Part shown: piece by piece, positions 7,898-14,773 of the stretch
How the letters are laid out: each line of letters opens with the position of its first letter
Position numbering within the stretch: position 1 is the stretch's first letter
DNA from: Oehlia diaphana
Lineage: Eukaryota; Glomeromycota; Glomeromycetes; Glomerales; Glomeraceae
Assembly: GCA_003833135.1 (NCBI GenBank)
Contig: QZLH01000070.1
Span: 51,195 to 65,967 of the forward strand
Direction: 5' to 3'
Length of the DNA: 14,773 bases
Program-made: the position numbers and the translations under genes
The notes under the pieces: model-generated
Database searches by the model: none
Seen by the model: only the letters and a program-made list of their open reading frames with translations
What the model was told of the DNA's origin: nothing

Positions 7898-7904
7898 TCG
7901 CACC

Positions 7905-8202
7905 GAAAAATGGTAGTCGGATTTACTTGCCGGTTACATATTTTTTGAAAAATTATTTTCTTTTTCTTTTTCTTCACTACGATTTTTTTATAAACTCATA
8001 TCATAAAGAATATAAAGTTAAAATATTGCACATCACATTATATTATTCAAAACTATAACTATAAAAAAAAATTCTTTAAACTTCTATTTGTAAAAAATAA
8101 TAATAAAGATCGATAACGATAAATCGGTTAATTCTAATTCTATAAGTGATCACATATAACCGGCATGTGTAAACCAGCAAGTAAATCAGGCTAGCATTTT
8201 TC
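7905..8202. mobile_element. MITE-like element with ~35-bp terminal inverted repeats
   Basis: The left arm (7905-7940, beginning GAAAAATGGTAG) matches the reverse complement of 8165-8202 (ending CTAGCATTTTTC) at 27 of the first 31 positions, including an uninterrupted GATTTACTTGC, then continues with one gap. A further GCCGGTTA-like segment sits just inside each arm. The 298-bp interior is AT-rich with no coding potential, typical of a non-autonomous DNA transposon. No clean target-site duplication is seen. It directly abuts the 3' end of the decayed gene. Confidence 0.7.
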
Positions 8203-8634
8203 TCGTTTCAGAGAAGTCATGCTAATAAAATTGAGTAACTTTTTTTTTTGTGAAATTTTTTTTCTTTTTTTACAAGCTTTTTTAAATGAAATTTTTTTAA
8301 ATAGTTTTTTCTTTTTTTTTGAGATTTTTTTAATTTATTTTTGAATCATGTATACAACGAATTTTATTACGTTTAATCTTTCTAAAATAAACATTGAAAC
8401 TTTGACAATTTTATATTATCAAAAACTGATATAATATAATGTCTGTATCAGATGCTTTTCGATAAAAAAAAAACAAAATATTCAATAACTTGACTTTGTA
8501 CTAACTGATCTAAAAAAATAGTAGATATATATTAATAAAATAATCTGTATTTTTTTACAGTTTCCATTTCAGTATTTTTCGTGTAATTTGTCTTGAAATA
8601 ATATTTATTCGACAAATAAGGTTCGAGAAGTGAT
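8203..8634. other. Low-complexity T-rich stretch
   Basis: Repeated poly-T blocks (8240-8335) and AT-rich sequence with no gene or clear repeat element. Confidence 0.6.
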
Positions 8635-8719
8635 TTATCTGGTGTCACGTGATTTGAAATATTTTCTACCTGATGCACGAATTATTTTTAATTATAAATA
8701 ATCACGTGATACCGGATAA
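8635..8719. mobile_element. Short inverted-repeat element tipped with TCACGTGATT
   Basis: 8635-8654 and the reverse complement of 8700-8719 match at 18 of 20 positions (TTATC.GGT.TCACGTGATT). The 85-bp unit holds two of the window's six CACGTG hexamers. It may be a minimal MITE, or a pair of binding sites in mirrored arrangement. No coding potential. Confidence 0.55.
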
Positions 8720-8747
8720 TATAAAGAATTAATGTGATTTTTAAATT

Positions 8748-8877
8748 ATTTATTCAGCTTACTTAACTAAGGTGACACTGTCATATTTGGCGGTTTGGCG
8801 TACGGTTTTATAGGATTTACTTTTGTACCGTTGGCTTAATTCACGTTGAAATAAAAAAAAATTTATTCAGCTTACTT
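8748..8877. repeat. 17-bp direct repeat flanking a GC-richer insert
   Basis: ATTTATTCAGCTTACTT occurs perfectly at 8748-8764 and 8861-8877. The sequence between them (about 8765-8850) is GC-richer and contains TGACACTGTCA and GGCGGTTTGGCG. Direct repeats around a foreign-looking insert could mark an insertion or a local duplication. Confidence 0.6.
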
Positions 8878-9181
8878 TACCACTACTTTACTAATATAAA
8901 ATAAAAAGAATCAATGAGAAATATCTTTTCTAAATATATCCTGGCCAAACAGTGATATAAATAGTTTATTTATAAACTAATTACATTTATTTTAAAAATT
9001 TTTGAGTACAAATAATCCTTCATTACCAAATTAAAGATTATTAAAAACATGTTGTTCACGTACAGTACATTCAAACGCGACAAAAGAAGCAAATTTTAAA
9101 AAAAATTTACGCTTTATAGTTCATTATAACCAATTATAGTATTATTGATCATAATATTCTAATTGTTTCCTAAAAAAAAAT

Positions 9182-9283
9182 TTAATAAACAAAGAAAATT
9201 ATTTTTTTTTTTTTCAAAAAAAAAAAAAATTAATGAACAAAGTAAATTATTTTATATATATATTTCTTTTTTAAAAGAAATAT
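9182..9283. repeat. A/T block repeat and perfect palindrome
   Basis: A 24-base unit (TTAATRAACAAAGWAAATTATTTT) occurs at 9182-9205 and 9230-9253, a 48-base period, separated by T and A runs. It is followed by a palindrome at 9260-9283 with an 11-bp perfect stem (ATATTTCTTTT) and a 2-base loop. This low-complexity DNA lies upstream of the gene at 9415. Confidence 0.6.
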
Positions 9284-9375
9284 TTCAATGAAACAAATAA
9301 ATCCTTTTTATTTTTTTAAAAAAAAAAATTTTAATAAAATAAAAGTCCAATTTCGCTTGTTACAACATTTAAAAA

Positions 9376-9383
9376 TATAAATA
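9376..9383 (+). promoter_or_regulatory. TATA box for the gene at 9415
   Basis: TATAAATA followed by GG is a close match to the eukaryotic TATA consensus. It lies 39 bases before the ATG at 9415, which would leave a very short leader if transcription starts about 25-30 bases downstream of the box. Confidence 0.45.
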
Positions 9384-9414
9384 GGTCCCATATCTTTTTT
9401 ATATAGTTATTACA

Positions 9415-9618
9415 ATGAGAATACAACGAATTAGAAGTCCCAGGAGACAAAGAATTTCAAATAGGATATATAGAAGACGCACTCAACTCAATATGCCGCA
9501 ACCCAATAAACCGTTTAATAATGAAGAAACATTGAGAAGTATCGAAAACCTTCCCCCTCAACAGATTACAAATAATTCATCAGCGGACCAATTTTTTAAC
9601 GGAATTCCTTTTAACTAA
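9415..9618 (+). CDS. Small protein with Arg-rich N-terminus, unknown function
   Basis: The 67-residue product is not recognised. Residues 1-24 carry 10 arginines (MRIQRIRSPRRQRISNRIY and RRRTQ), a strongly basic segment that could bind nucleic acid or act as a nuclear or nucleolar signal. The rest is Asn/Pro/Gln-rich (PQPNKPFNNEE, ENLPPQQ, FNGIPFN) with no hydrophobic helix, so it is probably soluble and disordered. Evidence for a real gene: a non-random composition unlike the Ile/Phe/Tyr-rich chance frames nearby, a canonical-looking TATA box 39 bases upstream, and AATAAA just after the stop (9622-9627). A transposon-like end begins about 60 bases downstream, so the gene could also be part of a mobile element. 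The first Met was used. Confidence 0.45.
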   Translation: MRIQRIRSPRRQRISNRIYRRRTQLNMPQPNKPFNNEETLRSIENLPPQQITNNSSADQFFNGIPFN

Positions 9619-9621
9619 AAT

Positions 9622-9627
9622 AATAAA
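9622..9627 (+). terminator. Polyadenylation signal candidate
   Basis: AATAAA four bases after the TAA stop at 9616-9618. It is very close to the stop, so a further downstream site may be the true one. Confidence 0.25.
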
Positions 9628-9675
9628 TTTGGCAAGCAAAAAAGTAAGATAAGAATCAATTATGTATTCATACTC

Positions 9676-9788
9676 TCGATATAACGAAGTTGTTGTCTTG
9701 TACCTCTAATCTTACAAGGATTTTTTGATGACAATGCGCGTAAAAAATTCGTTATATCGATGGTTCGTCACATCGAAGGTCAACTGTA
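9676..9788. mobile_element. Probable pogo/Tigger-like transposon terminus
   Basis: TCGATATAACGAA (9676-9688) and its exact reverse complement TTCGTTATATCGA (9748-9760) form a 13-bp inverted repeat. The right arm is followed by a related direct unit (TTCGTCACATCGA, 9764-9776), then GGTCAACTG and the dinucleotide TA (9787-9788). Read from the minus strand the end begins TA-CAGTTGACC and continues with TCGAT.T.ACGAA-type units. This resembles the ends of pogo/Tigger elements, which insert at TA; the resemblance is from memory and not searched. The left outer end looks truncated. No transposase is present. Confidence 0.5.
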
Positions 9789-10638
9789 CTAATGAAAAAA
9801 ATTTTTTAGTTTCATGGAACGGATAATGCAACGAATTTTGGAAGAAGGCGGACAATAAATCCATCCGAGATACAAATCTACTATTTCTTTAACAGGTTTT
9901 TTAAGCCTTATATTAAAAAAGTAATTATAAATGAACGTTTTATAACGGCGGCTAAAAACCTGAATTTTACAATTTCGATATATGTACTGTATAATATTTA
10001 ATTATTATCATTTAAAAAAAAATTGGATAAAATTTATAATTTATCATAAAGGTCCACACACAAAATCATTTTATAATAATAAATTACATTTTTATATGAA
10101 ACAAAATTAATTAATTGGTTTACGTGCCGTTCTTATTTTTAAACAAGTTTTTATTAACGTATTGAAAATTTCCATTTTTACTGGGTTCCAAAATCAAGAA
10201 TCTTGTTAAGTCTCATTTTAGCAAAGATTTTAATCAAATTAACCTAATATATATACAAAAATGATGCCGTTTGGCACTAGTGTTACTCCGACAATCACAA
10301 GTCTGATAGATCTAATATCACATGGGTTGGTTGTGCAAATCCTTGTACTTTTTTTTGATATTTTTTTTTTTCATATATTCTTAAAACTATCTTTTCATAG
10401 CATGGCCTAAATATTCTCTCAGAAACATATAATGTTTCGTGAATTAGTTTTTCATAAAAATTTTCTCCTAAAAAAAATTATAATTATTTTACAATAATAG
10501 GATGTTCAGTTAAAATAAAGTTTCATAGAAATATGCATTTATTAAAAAAAAATTTGATGATCTACATCCTATGGCGCTTATATGCATATGTTTTACCTTG
10601 TAAAACTTATTAGAAGTACACAAGCAGTGTTGTGCTCT
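9789..10638. other. AT-rich intergenic stretch
   Basis: No gene is supported. Between 10497 and 10640 the sequence is less homopolymeric, and the minus strand holds a 79-codon frame (10510-10749) that runs through the TTGGAAGC repeats. I regard that frame as repeat-derived rather than a gene. Confidence 0.5.
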
Positions 10639-10755
10639 TGGAATATTGGAAGCACCATTGGAAAGATTGGAAGCATAATTTTCTAATAAACCATTTGGAT
10701 TGATGCTTCCAACCCAAATTTTTATATTATTAGTACAAATGTACATCATTGGAAG
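10639..10755. repeat. TTGGAA(GC) repeats with 10-bp inverted arms
   Basis: TTGGAA recurs at about 10639, 10647, 10659, 10667 and 10749. TTGGAAGCAT (10667-10676) has its exact reverse complement ATGCTTCCAA at 10703-10712, giving a 10-bp stem with a 26-base loop. The short, roughly 8-12-base spacing suggests a degenerate minisatellite or MITE end. Confidence 0.6.
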
Positions 10756-11088
10756 TATTACACAAGTAAGTTATGAGCTTCGTTTAGGAAAGGTTAGCAT
10801 CGGATAATTCGAGTTTTGTGATTGAATGCGTGGATGTTTCTTATATTTCCGCGAGATTTTTTGATTATTAGTTACTAGTGGTTCTCTTCAAAATTAAAAA
10901 ATTTTTTTTTTATTAATGCAAAAAAGTGTACATACTAGTTTTTCTCGCCAAAAATAAACAAAACGGCATTAAATGTTTTTATTAGAAATCAAAATAAACT
11001 TACTAAAATCATTTTATTCCATTTATTTTTCAATTGACAGAAAGAAAATACTGAAGTCGAAAAAAGAAGCATATCACTGGCTAATTAA
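10703..11088 (+). CDS. Speculative two-exon microprotein gene
   Basis: Exon 1 at 10703-10765 starts ATG and ends at a strong donor GTAAGT (10766-10771). A TTACTAAAA branch-like site near 11000 and a pyrimidine-rich tract ending ACAG (11040) would give an intron of 275 bases. Exon 2 at 11041-11088 continues in the same phase to TAA. The 36-residue product would have a hydrophobic first half (MLPTQIFILLVQMYIIGS) and a charged tail (KENTEVEKRSISLAN) with a Lys-Arg pair of the kind Kex2-type proteases cut. The good splice signals and preserved phase are the evidence. The tiny size and an exon 1 that overlaps a repeat arm argue against. It should be taken as a hypothesis. Confidence 0.18.
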
Positions 11089-11107
11089 ATTCATTCATTC
11101 ATTCATT
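11089..11107. repeat. ATTC microsatellite
   Basis: Four and three-quarter tandem copies of ATTC. Confidence 0.85.
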
Positions 11108-11236
11108 TATCTGTGCTAAACCTTTAGTTATTAAATAATAAATATAAGATTTCCTCTTATTATTCCGCATCCAATTATTATACATGATTAATTAAATCGC
11201 TGATGTCGTCTAGTTTTTAATTTTGCAACATAAAAC

Positions 11237-11367
11237 ATGATCCGTCGTCAAAACTCTCGTAATGCTCAGTAAATCAATATATTCATCTCAAATTTCATTA
11301 TCTATTACTAAACCTGGGCGCGTCTACAAGCGCGCTGGAACACCGCCTCAGGAAATTATTATTATGA
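11237..11367 (+). other. Speculative spliced basic micro-ORF over a GC-rich patch
   Basis: ATG at 11237 encodes MIRRQNSRNA and meets GTAAAT (11269). A near-consensus TACTAAAC branch site (11307-11313) and AG sites at 11329-11330 or 11350-11351 would give a 62- to 83-base intron and a second exon ending at TGA 11365-11367, for a basic peptide of only 15-22 residues. The unusual feature is the GC-rich patch 11313-11352, with GCGCG and CGCGC forming an inverted pair. Unspliced, another frame (11262-11471) reads KPGRVYKRAGTPPQEI across it. Coding status is unresolved. Confidence 0.15.
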
Positions 11368-12045
11368 CAGAATATTCCTTTTTTTTTGTAAGACATATAC
11401 TGTACGTACTGTATTTTCAAATTTATCATATTATTTTAAAGAAATTTCATTTGATATCATTTAAGTTATAAAATTTTTTATGTTCAACCAAATAATTTAC
11501 ATATTTTTTTATGTATTTGATGATAAAGAAAATTTATAAATTTATTTGAGAATTAGTTTCGTATAGCGAGCGTATGGTTACATTATTTATATGTTGAACA
11601 AAATTACGTCATCGATGAACATCAACAAGAAGATTTTCTAAAGAACATAAAGAAAAATTCGTAAAACATTCTTTAAATAATTATTTGACACCCTTTAATG
11701 TTTTTCAAAAACATATTTCAAGTAATAATTGTTAATCAATCTTTAGATTATCAGCATCATCTAAGAAAGAATCCCTTATTTAACAGTTATAACGTATACA
11801 ATAATATTCTTAGAATAAATCAAGGAAATAAGAAAAAACTACTATGATTAGTACTTCATCAGAAGAATCTAGTAGTCTCAATCAGCACAAAAACATTATT
11901 AATAAAATTAATTGCATGAAAAATAAATGAAAACCTTATTATTTTTAATAAATATTATTTTCGCATTAACTAATAAATATAATAAGGTTGGGAAAATATT
12001 TAAATGATGACTAATAAGTAATTTATAGAATCATTATCTTATCAT
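11368..12045. other. AT-rich intergenic stretch
   Basis: I see no gene, RNA gene or clear repeat here. Confidence 0.6.
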
Positions 12046-12608
12046 AATTAGGACACGACTTGATATATATTAATAACCAAATCCCAGTTAGTTTAATAAT
12101 TTCAATAGTTTTGAATTTTTCGTTTAAACCTGTTATGTACACAAAAATGATGACAGCATTGTTAGCATGAATATTATGTTTATCATCACCTTTTTTTGCA
12201 CAATAGTTAAAAATTACCATTATGTACGGTGAATATGTTGATTTTAATTTGTTTCCGTGGATGTTACAGACGGTTTTTATATTTAAAATTATTTTTTAAG
12301 CCTACATATTTTTGTGAAAAGTATATAAAATTTAGTAAGACTACTTTCCTCATAAATATTCATCGAAAAAAATTACCATTTATTAGAGATTTAAGGTTTA
12401 ATTGTATTTCATCAAAAGTTTGTCAAAGAAAATTAATTCCATTCATTATTACTGTCACACTTACAATCATGGTCATATGAACTTATTGACGTTCGCTCCA
12501 TTTATGTCGGAAAGAACGTTTATTATGACGATCTCATGAATATTTATTTCACGAGATGTATCTTATTGATAAATAACGATCGAAGTAACAAATAATCTTT
12601 CAAAGTTA
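12046..12608. repeat. Diverged dispersed repeat, copy B
   Basis: This is colinear with 4621-5323 in the same orientation. Anchors begin at 12046, 12176, 12350, 12432 and 12580, with 39 of 45 identical in the best block (12432-12476 against 5197-5241) and 25 of 29 in 12176-12204 against 4810-4838. Open frames here (12023-12220 minus, 12229-12480 plus) are not conserved in copy A, so I do not call them genes. Confidence 0.6.
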
Positions 12609-12696
12609 TTTAATACTAAGAAATTTATTTGAAAAAACAAGATAAACAACATTTTATTTAATCTTTTAATTTTCTTTTTATACATTTCTATTTTAT

Positions 12697-12851
12697 AGTA
12701 GGGCTGACAATATTTTTATTTAGCCCTATAAAAATTTTTTTCAGAAAAGTGACCACGTGTCTGAGTTTCTTCGGAATAAAAACTAGAAAAATGATTATTT
12801 ATCGGAATTTTTCCAGAATTTTTTTTTATAGGGTAGTCATTCCCTACAAAA
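12697..12851. repeat. Cluster of CCCTATA inverted repeats
   Basis: CCCTATAAAAATTTTTTT (12724-12741) is inverted at 12817-12833 (A/T run then TATAGGG). TAGGGCT, just before it at about 12699, is inverted as AGCCCTA at 12722-12728. TAGGGTAGTCATTCCCTA (about 12829-12846) is a further small palindrome. A related AATTC...TATAGGGTA-like end recurs directly at about 13024-13047. The arrangement looks like nested or decayed small inverted-repeat elements. One CACGTG lies inside (12754-12759). Confidence 0.5.
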
Positions 12852-12868
12852 GAGATGTTTAGCGAGAG

Positions 12869-12985
12869 CGTCCGACAGAACATGTCTAGAAACGTCTAAA
12901 ACGTCCGGAAGTGTCCAAAACGTCCAGAAAATGTATCGAAATATGAAGGTTTCGGACGTCCGGATAATGTACCGAAATGTGAAAG
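12869..12985. repeat. Degenerate ~10-bp tandem repeat of CGTCC/TGTCC units
   Basis: CGTC or TGTC cores fall at 12869, 12883, 12893, 12902, 12912 and 12921, mostly 9-11 bases apart, with A-rich spacers. A second unit, AATGTAYCGAAATRTGAARG, then appears twice (about 12930 and 12966). CGGACGTCCG (12953-12962) is a perfect 10-bp palindrome. The tract is GC-richer than its surroundings. An open frame on the minus strand (12886-13104) reflects the repeat. Confidence 0.6.
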
Positions 12986-13045
12986 ATTCTAGACATAATA
13001 TAGATAGACAATAAAGACAAATTCCGGAATTCCTTTTTCATAGGG

Positions 13046-13062
13046 TATATATATATATATAT
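13046..13062. repeat. TA microsatellite
   Basis: Uninterrupted TA dinucleotides for 17 bases, directly after TAGGG. Confidence 0.9.
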
Positions 13063-13816
13063 GGTGAGTGAGCCAGTGAGGTGAGTTTCATAATTTTCAT
13101 ACAATCACAAAAAATTGCATTATTTGGAGATTTGAAATCATGTAATGAAAAATTTTCTATATTTCGATCGAACCTGCCACAAAAATATTTTGGGTTATCG
13201 AAAAAAAGTTCATTTTTACTATATTTTTTTTGTTTACGTCAAAATTGTATTAAAAATGGGTTAATATTATTCTATTGATTATAAACCAAGCTAATAATTA
13301 TTAGGAAATTGATCTCATGACTGAGATTTTCAGAATAAAACTTACATTTATTGGAGTTTCTTTCAGAACACAGTATGCAGTTAACTTTCATTTGTAAAAA
13401 AAGAATTCACCTTTTTTAGCTGATCATTAGCGAGTGAAAAAAATCTTTGTGAATTAATCCGTTAAAGAAAGCTACACGTATCTGAAATTCGAATAGTTCA
13501 GGACGCTACAACAAAGAATGATTACTAATAAAAGAACGTTTCATGCAATAACTTGTAATTTACTAATTGGTCAAGATCTCATAAATAAATAATCCACAAT
13601 TATCTGTATATAAATGAGGAAAAGAATTAAAGATGGCACATAATTTAAGTAATAAAATTAGACAATCATACGATTACAAAGAATAATGAATTGTATTGTT
13701 TTAAAATGGCATTTTTACGCTTTCTTTATTATCTATAGAACTTATTAAGGTAATATTAAGTAATGCTTACCACAAAGAATTTTAGGGAAATTAATAAAGT
13801 AGGACAACCATAAAAT
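13063..13816. other. AT-rich intergenic stretch
   Basis: A small + frame at 13081-13278 has chance-like Phe/Leu/Ser/Lys composition. I see no gene or clear repeat here. Confidence 0.6.
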
Positions 13817-14230
13817 CGACCAAGATCCTGACAAACCCAAATCCCGATCCCGAAAGTCACAAATTCTGACAGTTAAAAATCTTGACAGTCAAAATTCTAA
13901 AATTTTTTTTTTTTTAAAAAAAAAAAATTATATAAATTTTAACGCAGTAACGAGCTAATTTATTCAATATAATTAAAATATAATCTGTAAATCTTATTAT
14001 TATCAATGTAAATTGTTTGCAAATTTTATTAATAATGTTATTATATTATTAGTAATAGTTAAACTATTCCTTATTTGCATTAAGTTATCTTCAAGTTAAT
14101 CTGATCGAATCTCAGGGCTGTCGAGATTTAGATCATCAAGATTCTGTGACTGTCAGGGTTTTGGTTCAATCGGGATTTGCATTTATCGGGTTTTTGGGGT
14201 GATCCCGTAAGGTTGATCAATCTGCGAGAT
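13817..14230. mobile_element. ~410-bp element with long diverged inverted ends
   Basis: The left arm (13817-13901) and the reverse complement of the right arm (14101-14230) share words in the same order: AAATCCCGAT (13839-13848 and 14169-14178), CTGACAGT (13866-13873 and 14149-14156) and AATCTTGA (13879 region and 14136-14143). GATC...AAACCC lies further out on both sides. The arms are GC-richer than the AT-rich centre (13902-14100), which has no coding potential. Within each arm the words (ATCCCGA, CTTGACAGT, TCCTGACA) are themselves reiterated. This fits a non-autonomous DNA transposon with long, internally repetitive terminal inverted repeats. Confidence 0.55.
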
Positions 14231-14773
14231 TTTTCACTAATATAATATTACAACATATTTGAAATTTATGTAAATTTATCATATTCTTTTTATTAAAAAT
14301 TTTCACGCAAAAAATTTACATTAAATAAATACTAACATAGAAAACATAAAAATTAAATAATTTTATACATTTTAGTTTAAACGTTCGATCTTTGGGTCGA
14401 AGTTGAAAAATTAAATCCGTGTAATTTTATTGGTAAATATCGCATGAATATTATTAGTATTAAATTTATAATTCTACAATAAATTATAATAACTATGACC
14501 TTAATATAAATAAGGATAAATCTAATTGTAACAACTTGTTATGCGTCTTATTTGTAACAACTCCAATTTTATCCAATTAAAATTTAAGATCAGGCGTAAT
14601 GTAAACAAAAAACAAAAGATCAGTCGTGTAACTAAGACAAAAGAATTTTTTTAAAAATTTTAAGAAACTGCTTATAACTTAAACTTTTGTCTATGAAACT
14701 GTCTTAAGTACATTAAGTAAAAGTTTTCCAAATTAAATTTCGCATATAAAAATTATTTGTAAAGTGCATACTA
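14231..14773. other. AT-rich stretch to the window end
   Basis: I see no gene or RNA gene. A short direct echo, TTGTAACAACTTGTTATGCG and TTTGTAACAACTCC near 14526-14565, is the only structure noted. Confidence 0.55.

Noticed and set aside
10510..10749. 79-codon minus frame with Ser/Asn/Gly
   Set aside because: Much of it is the TTGGAAGC repeat read backwards. No independent support.
12023..12220. 65-codon minus frame in repeat copy B
   Set aside because: The frame is not the one shared with copy A and it has no recognisable motif.
12229..12480. 83-codon + frame in repeat copy B
   Set aside because: The aligned part of copy A has a stop in this frame, so it is not conserved.
12886..13104. 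72-codon minus frame
   Set aside because: Created by the CGTCC tandem repeat and the TA microsatellite.
13081..13278. 65-codon + frame
   Set aside because: Chance-like composition, no promoter, motif or polyadenylation context.
1..14773. tRNA, rRNA and CRISPR features
   Set aside because: I looked for T-arm-like GGTTCRA motifs with acceptor stems, rRNA-like conserved words and regularly spaced repeats. Nothing convincing is present, but I could not run covariance models.

Overview
This window looks like nuclear DNA from a very AT-rich eukaryote. GC is roughly a quarter, homopolymer A and T runs are everywhere, genes are sparse, and there are AATAAA-type polyadenylation signals and TATA-box-like sites. 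There is no bacterial operon layout and no Shine-Dalgarno sequence. Short Asn/Gln-rich proteins, abundant small inverted-repeat elements and palindromes such as ATCACGTGAT and GGATATCC would fit a Glomeromycotina fungus (Rhizophagus-like). This is an impression from composition and style, not a database result. Another AT-rich eukaryote such as a dictyostelid is possible.

Layout. 1-85 is pure A/T blocks. 86-2750 is gene-poor, with a GC-richer patch (about 1620-1732), a CGAACAC motif cluster (1934-2107) and TA-rich tracts. 2853-3308 and 5695-6198 encode two paralogous Asn/Gln/Pro-rich proteins on the + strand that share a conserved C-terminal block. Between them lie a small inverted-repeat element (3871-3984), a possible broken Cys-rich (zinc-finger-like) gene fragment (3996-4325) and copy A of a diverged repeat (4621-5323). 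Copy B of that repeat is at 12046-12608.

6934-7092 is a MITE-like element with 17-bp terminal inverted repeats. 7331-7897 is the most striking stretch. It is GC-richer and reads as one protein-like frame broken by seven internal stops, every one of which could arise from a single C-to-T change. It is followed by another MITE-like element (7905-8202, about 35-bp ends) and a short TCACGTGA-tipped inverted repeat (8635-8719). 9415-9618 encodes a small protein with an Arg-rich N-terminus just downstream of a good TATA box. A probable pogo/Tigger-like transposon end (9676-9788) follows it.

The right third (9789-14773) is mainly repeats: TTGGAAGC repeats, CCCTATA inverted repeats, a ~10-bp-periodic CGTCC tract, a TA microsatellite and a ~410-bp element with long inverted ends. 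Two very short spliced-gene candidates (10703-11088 and 11237-11367) are speculative.

No pathway can be assembled from these genes. The window is a transposon-littered intergenic landscape with one small lineage-specific gene pair, one small orphan gene and several decayed coding relics.
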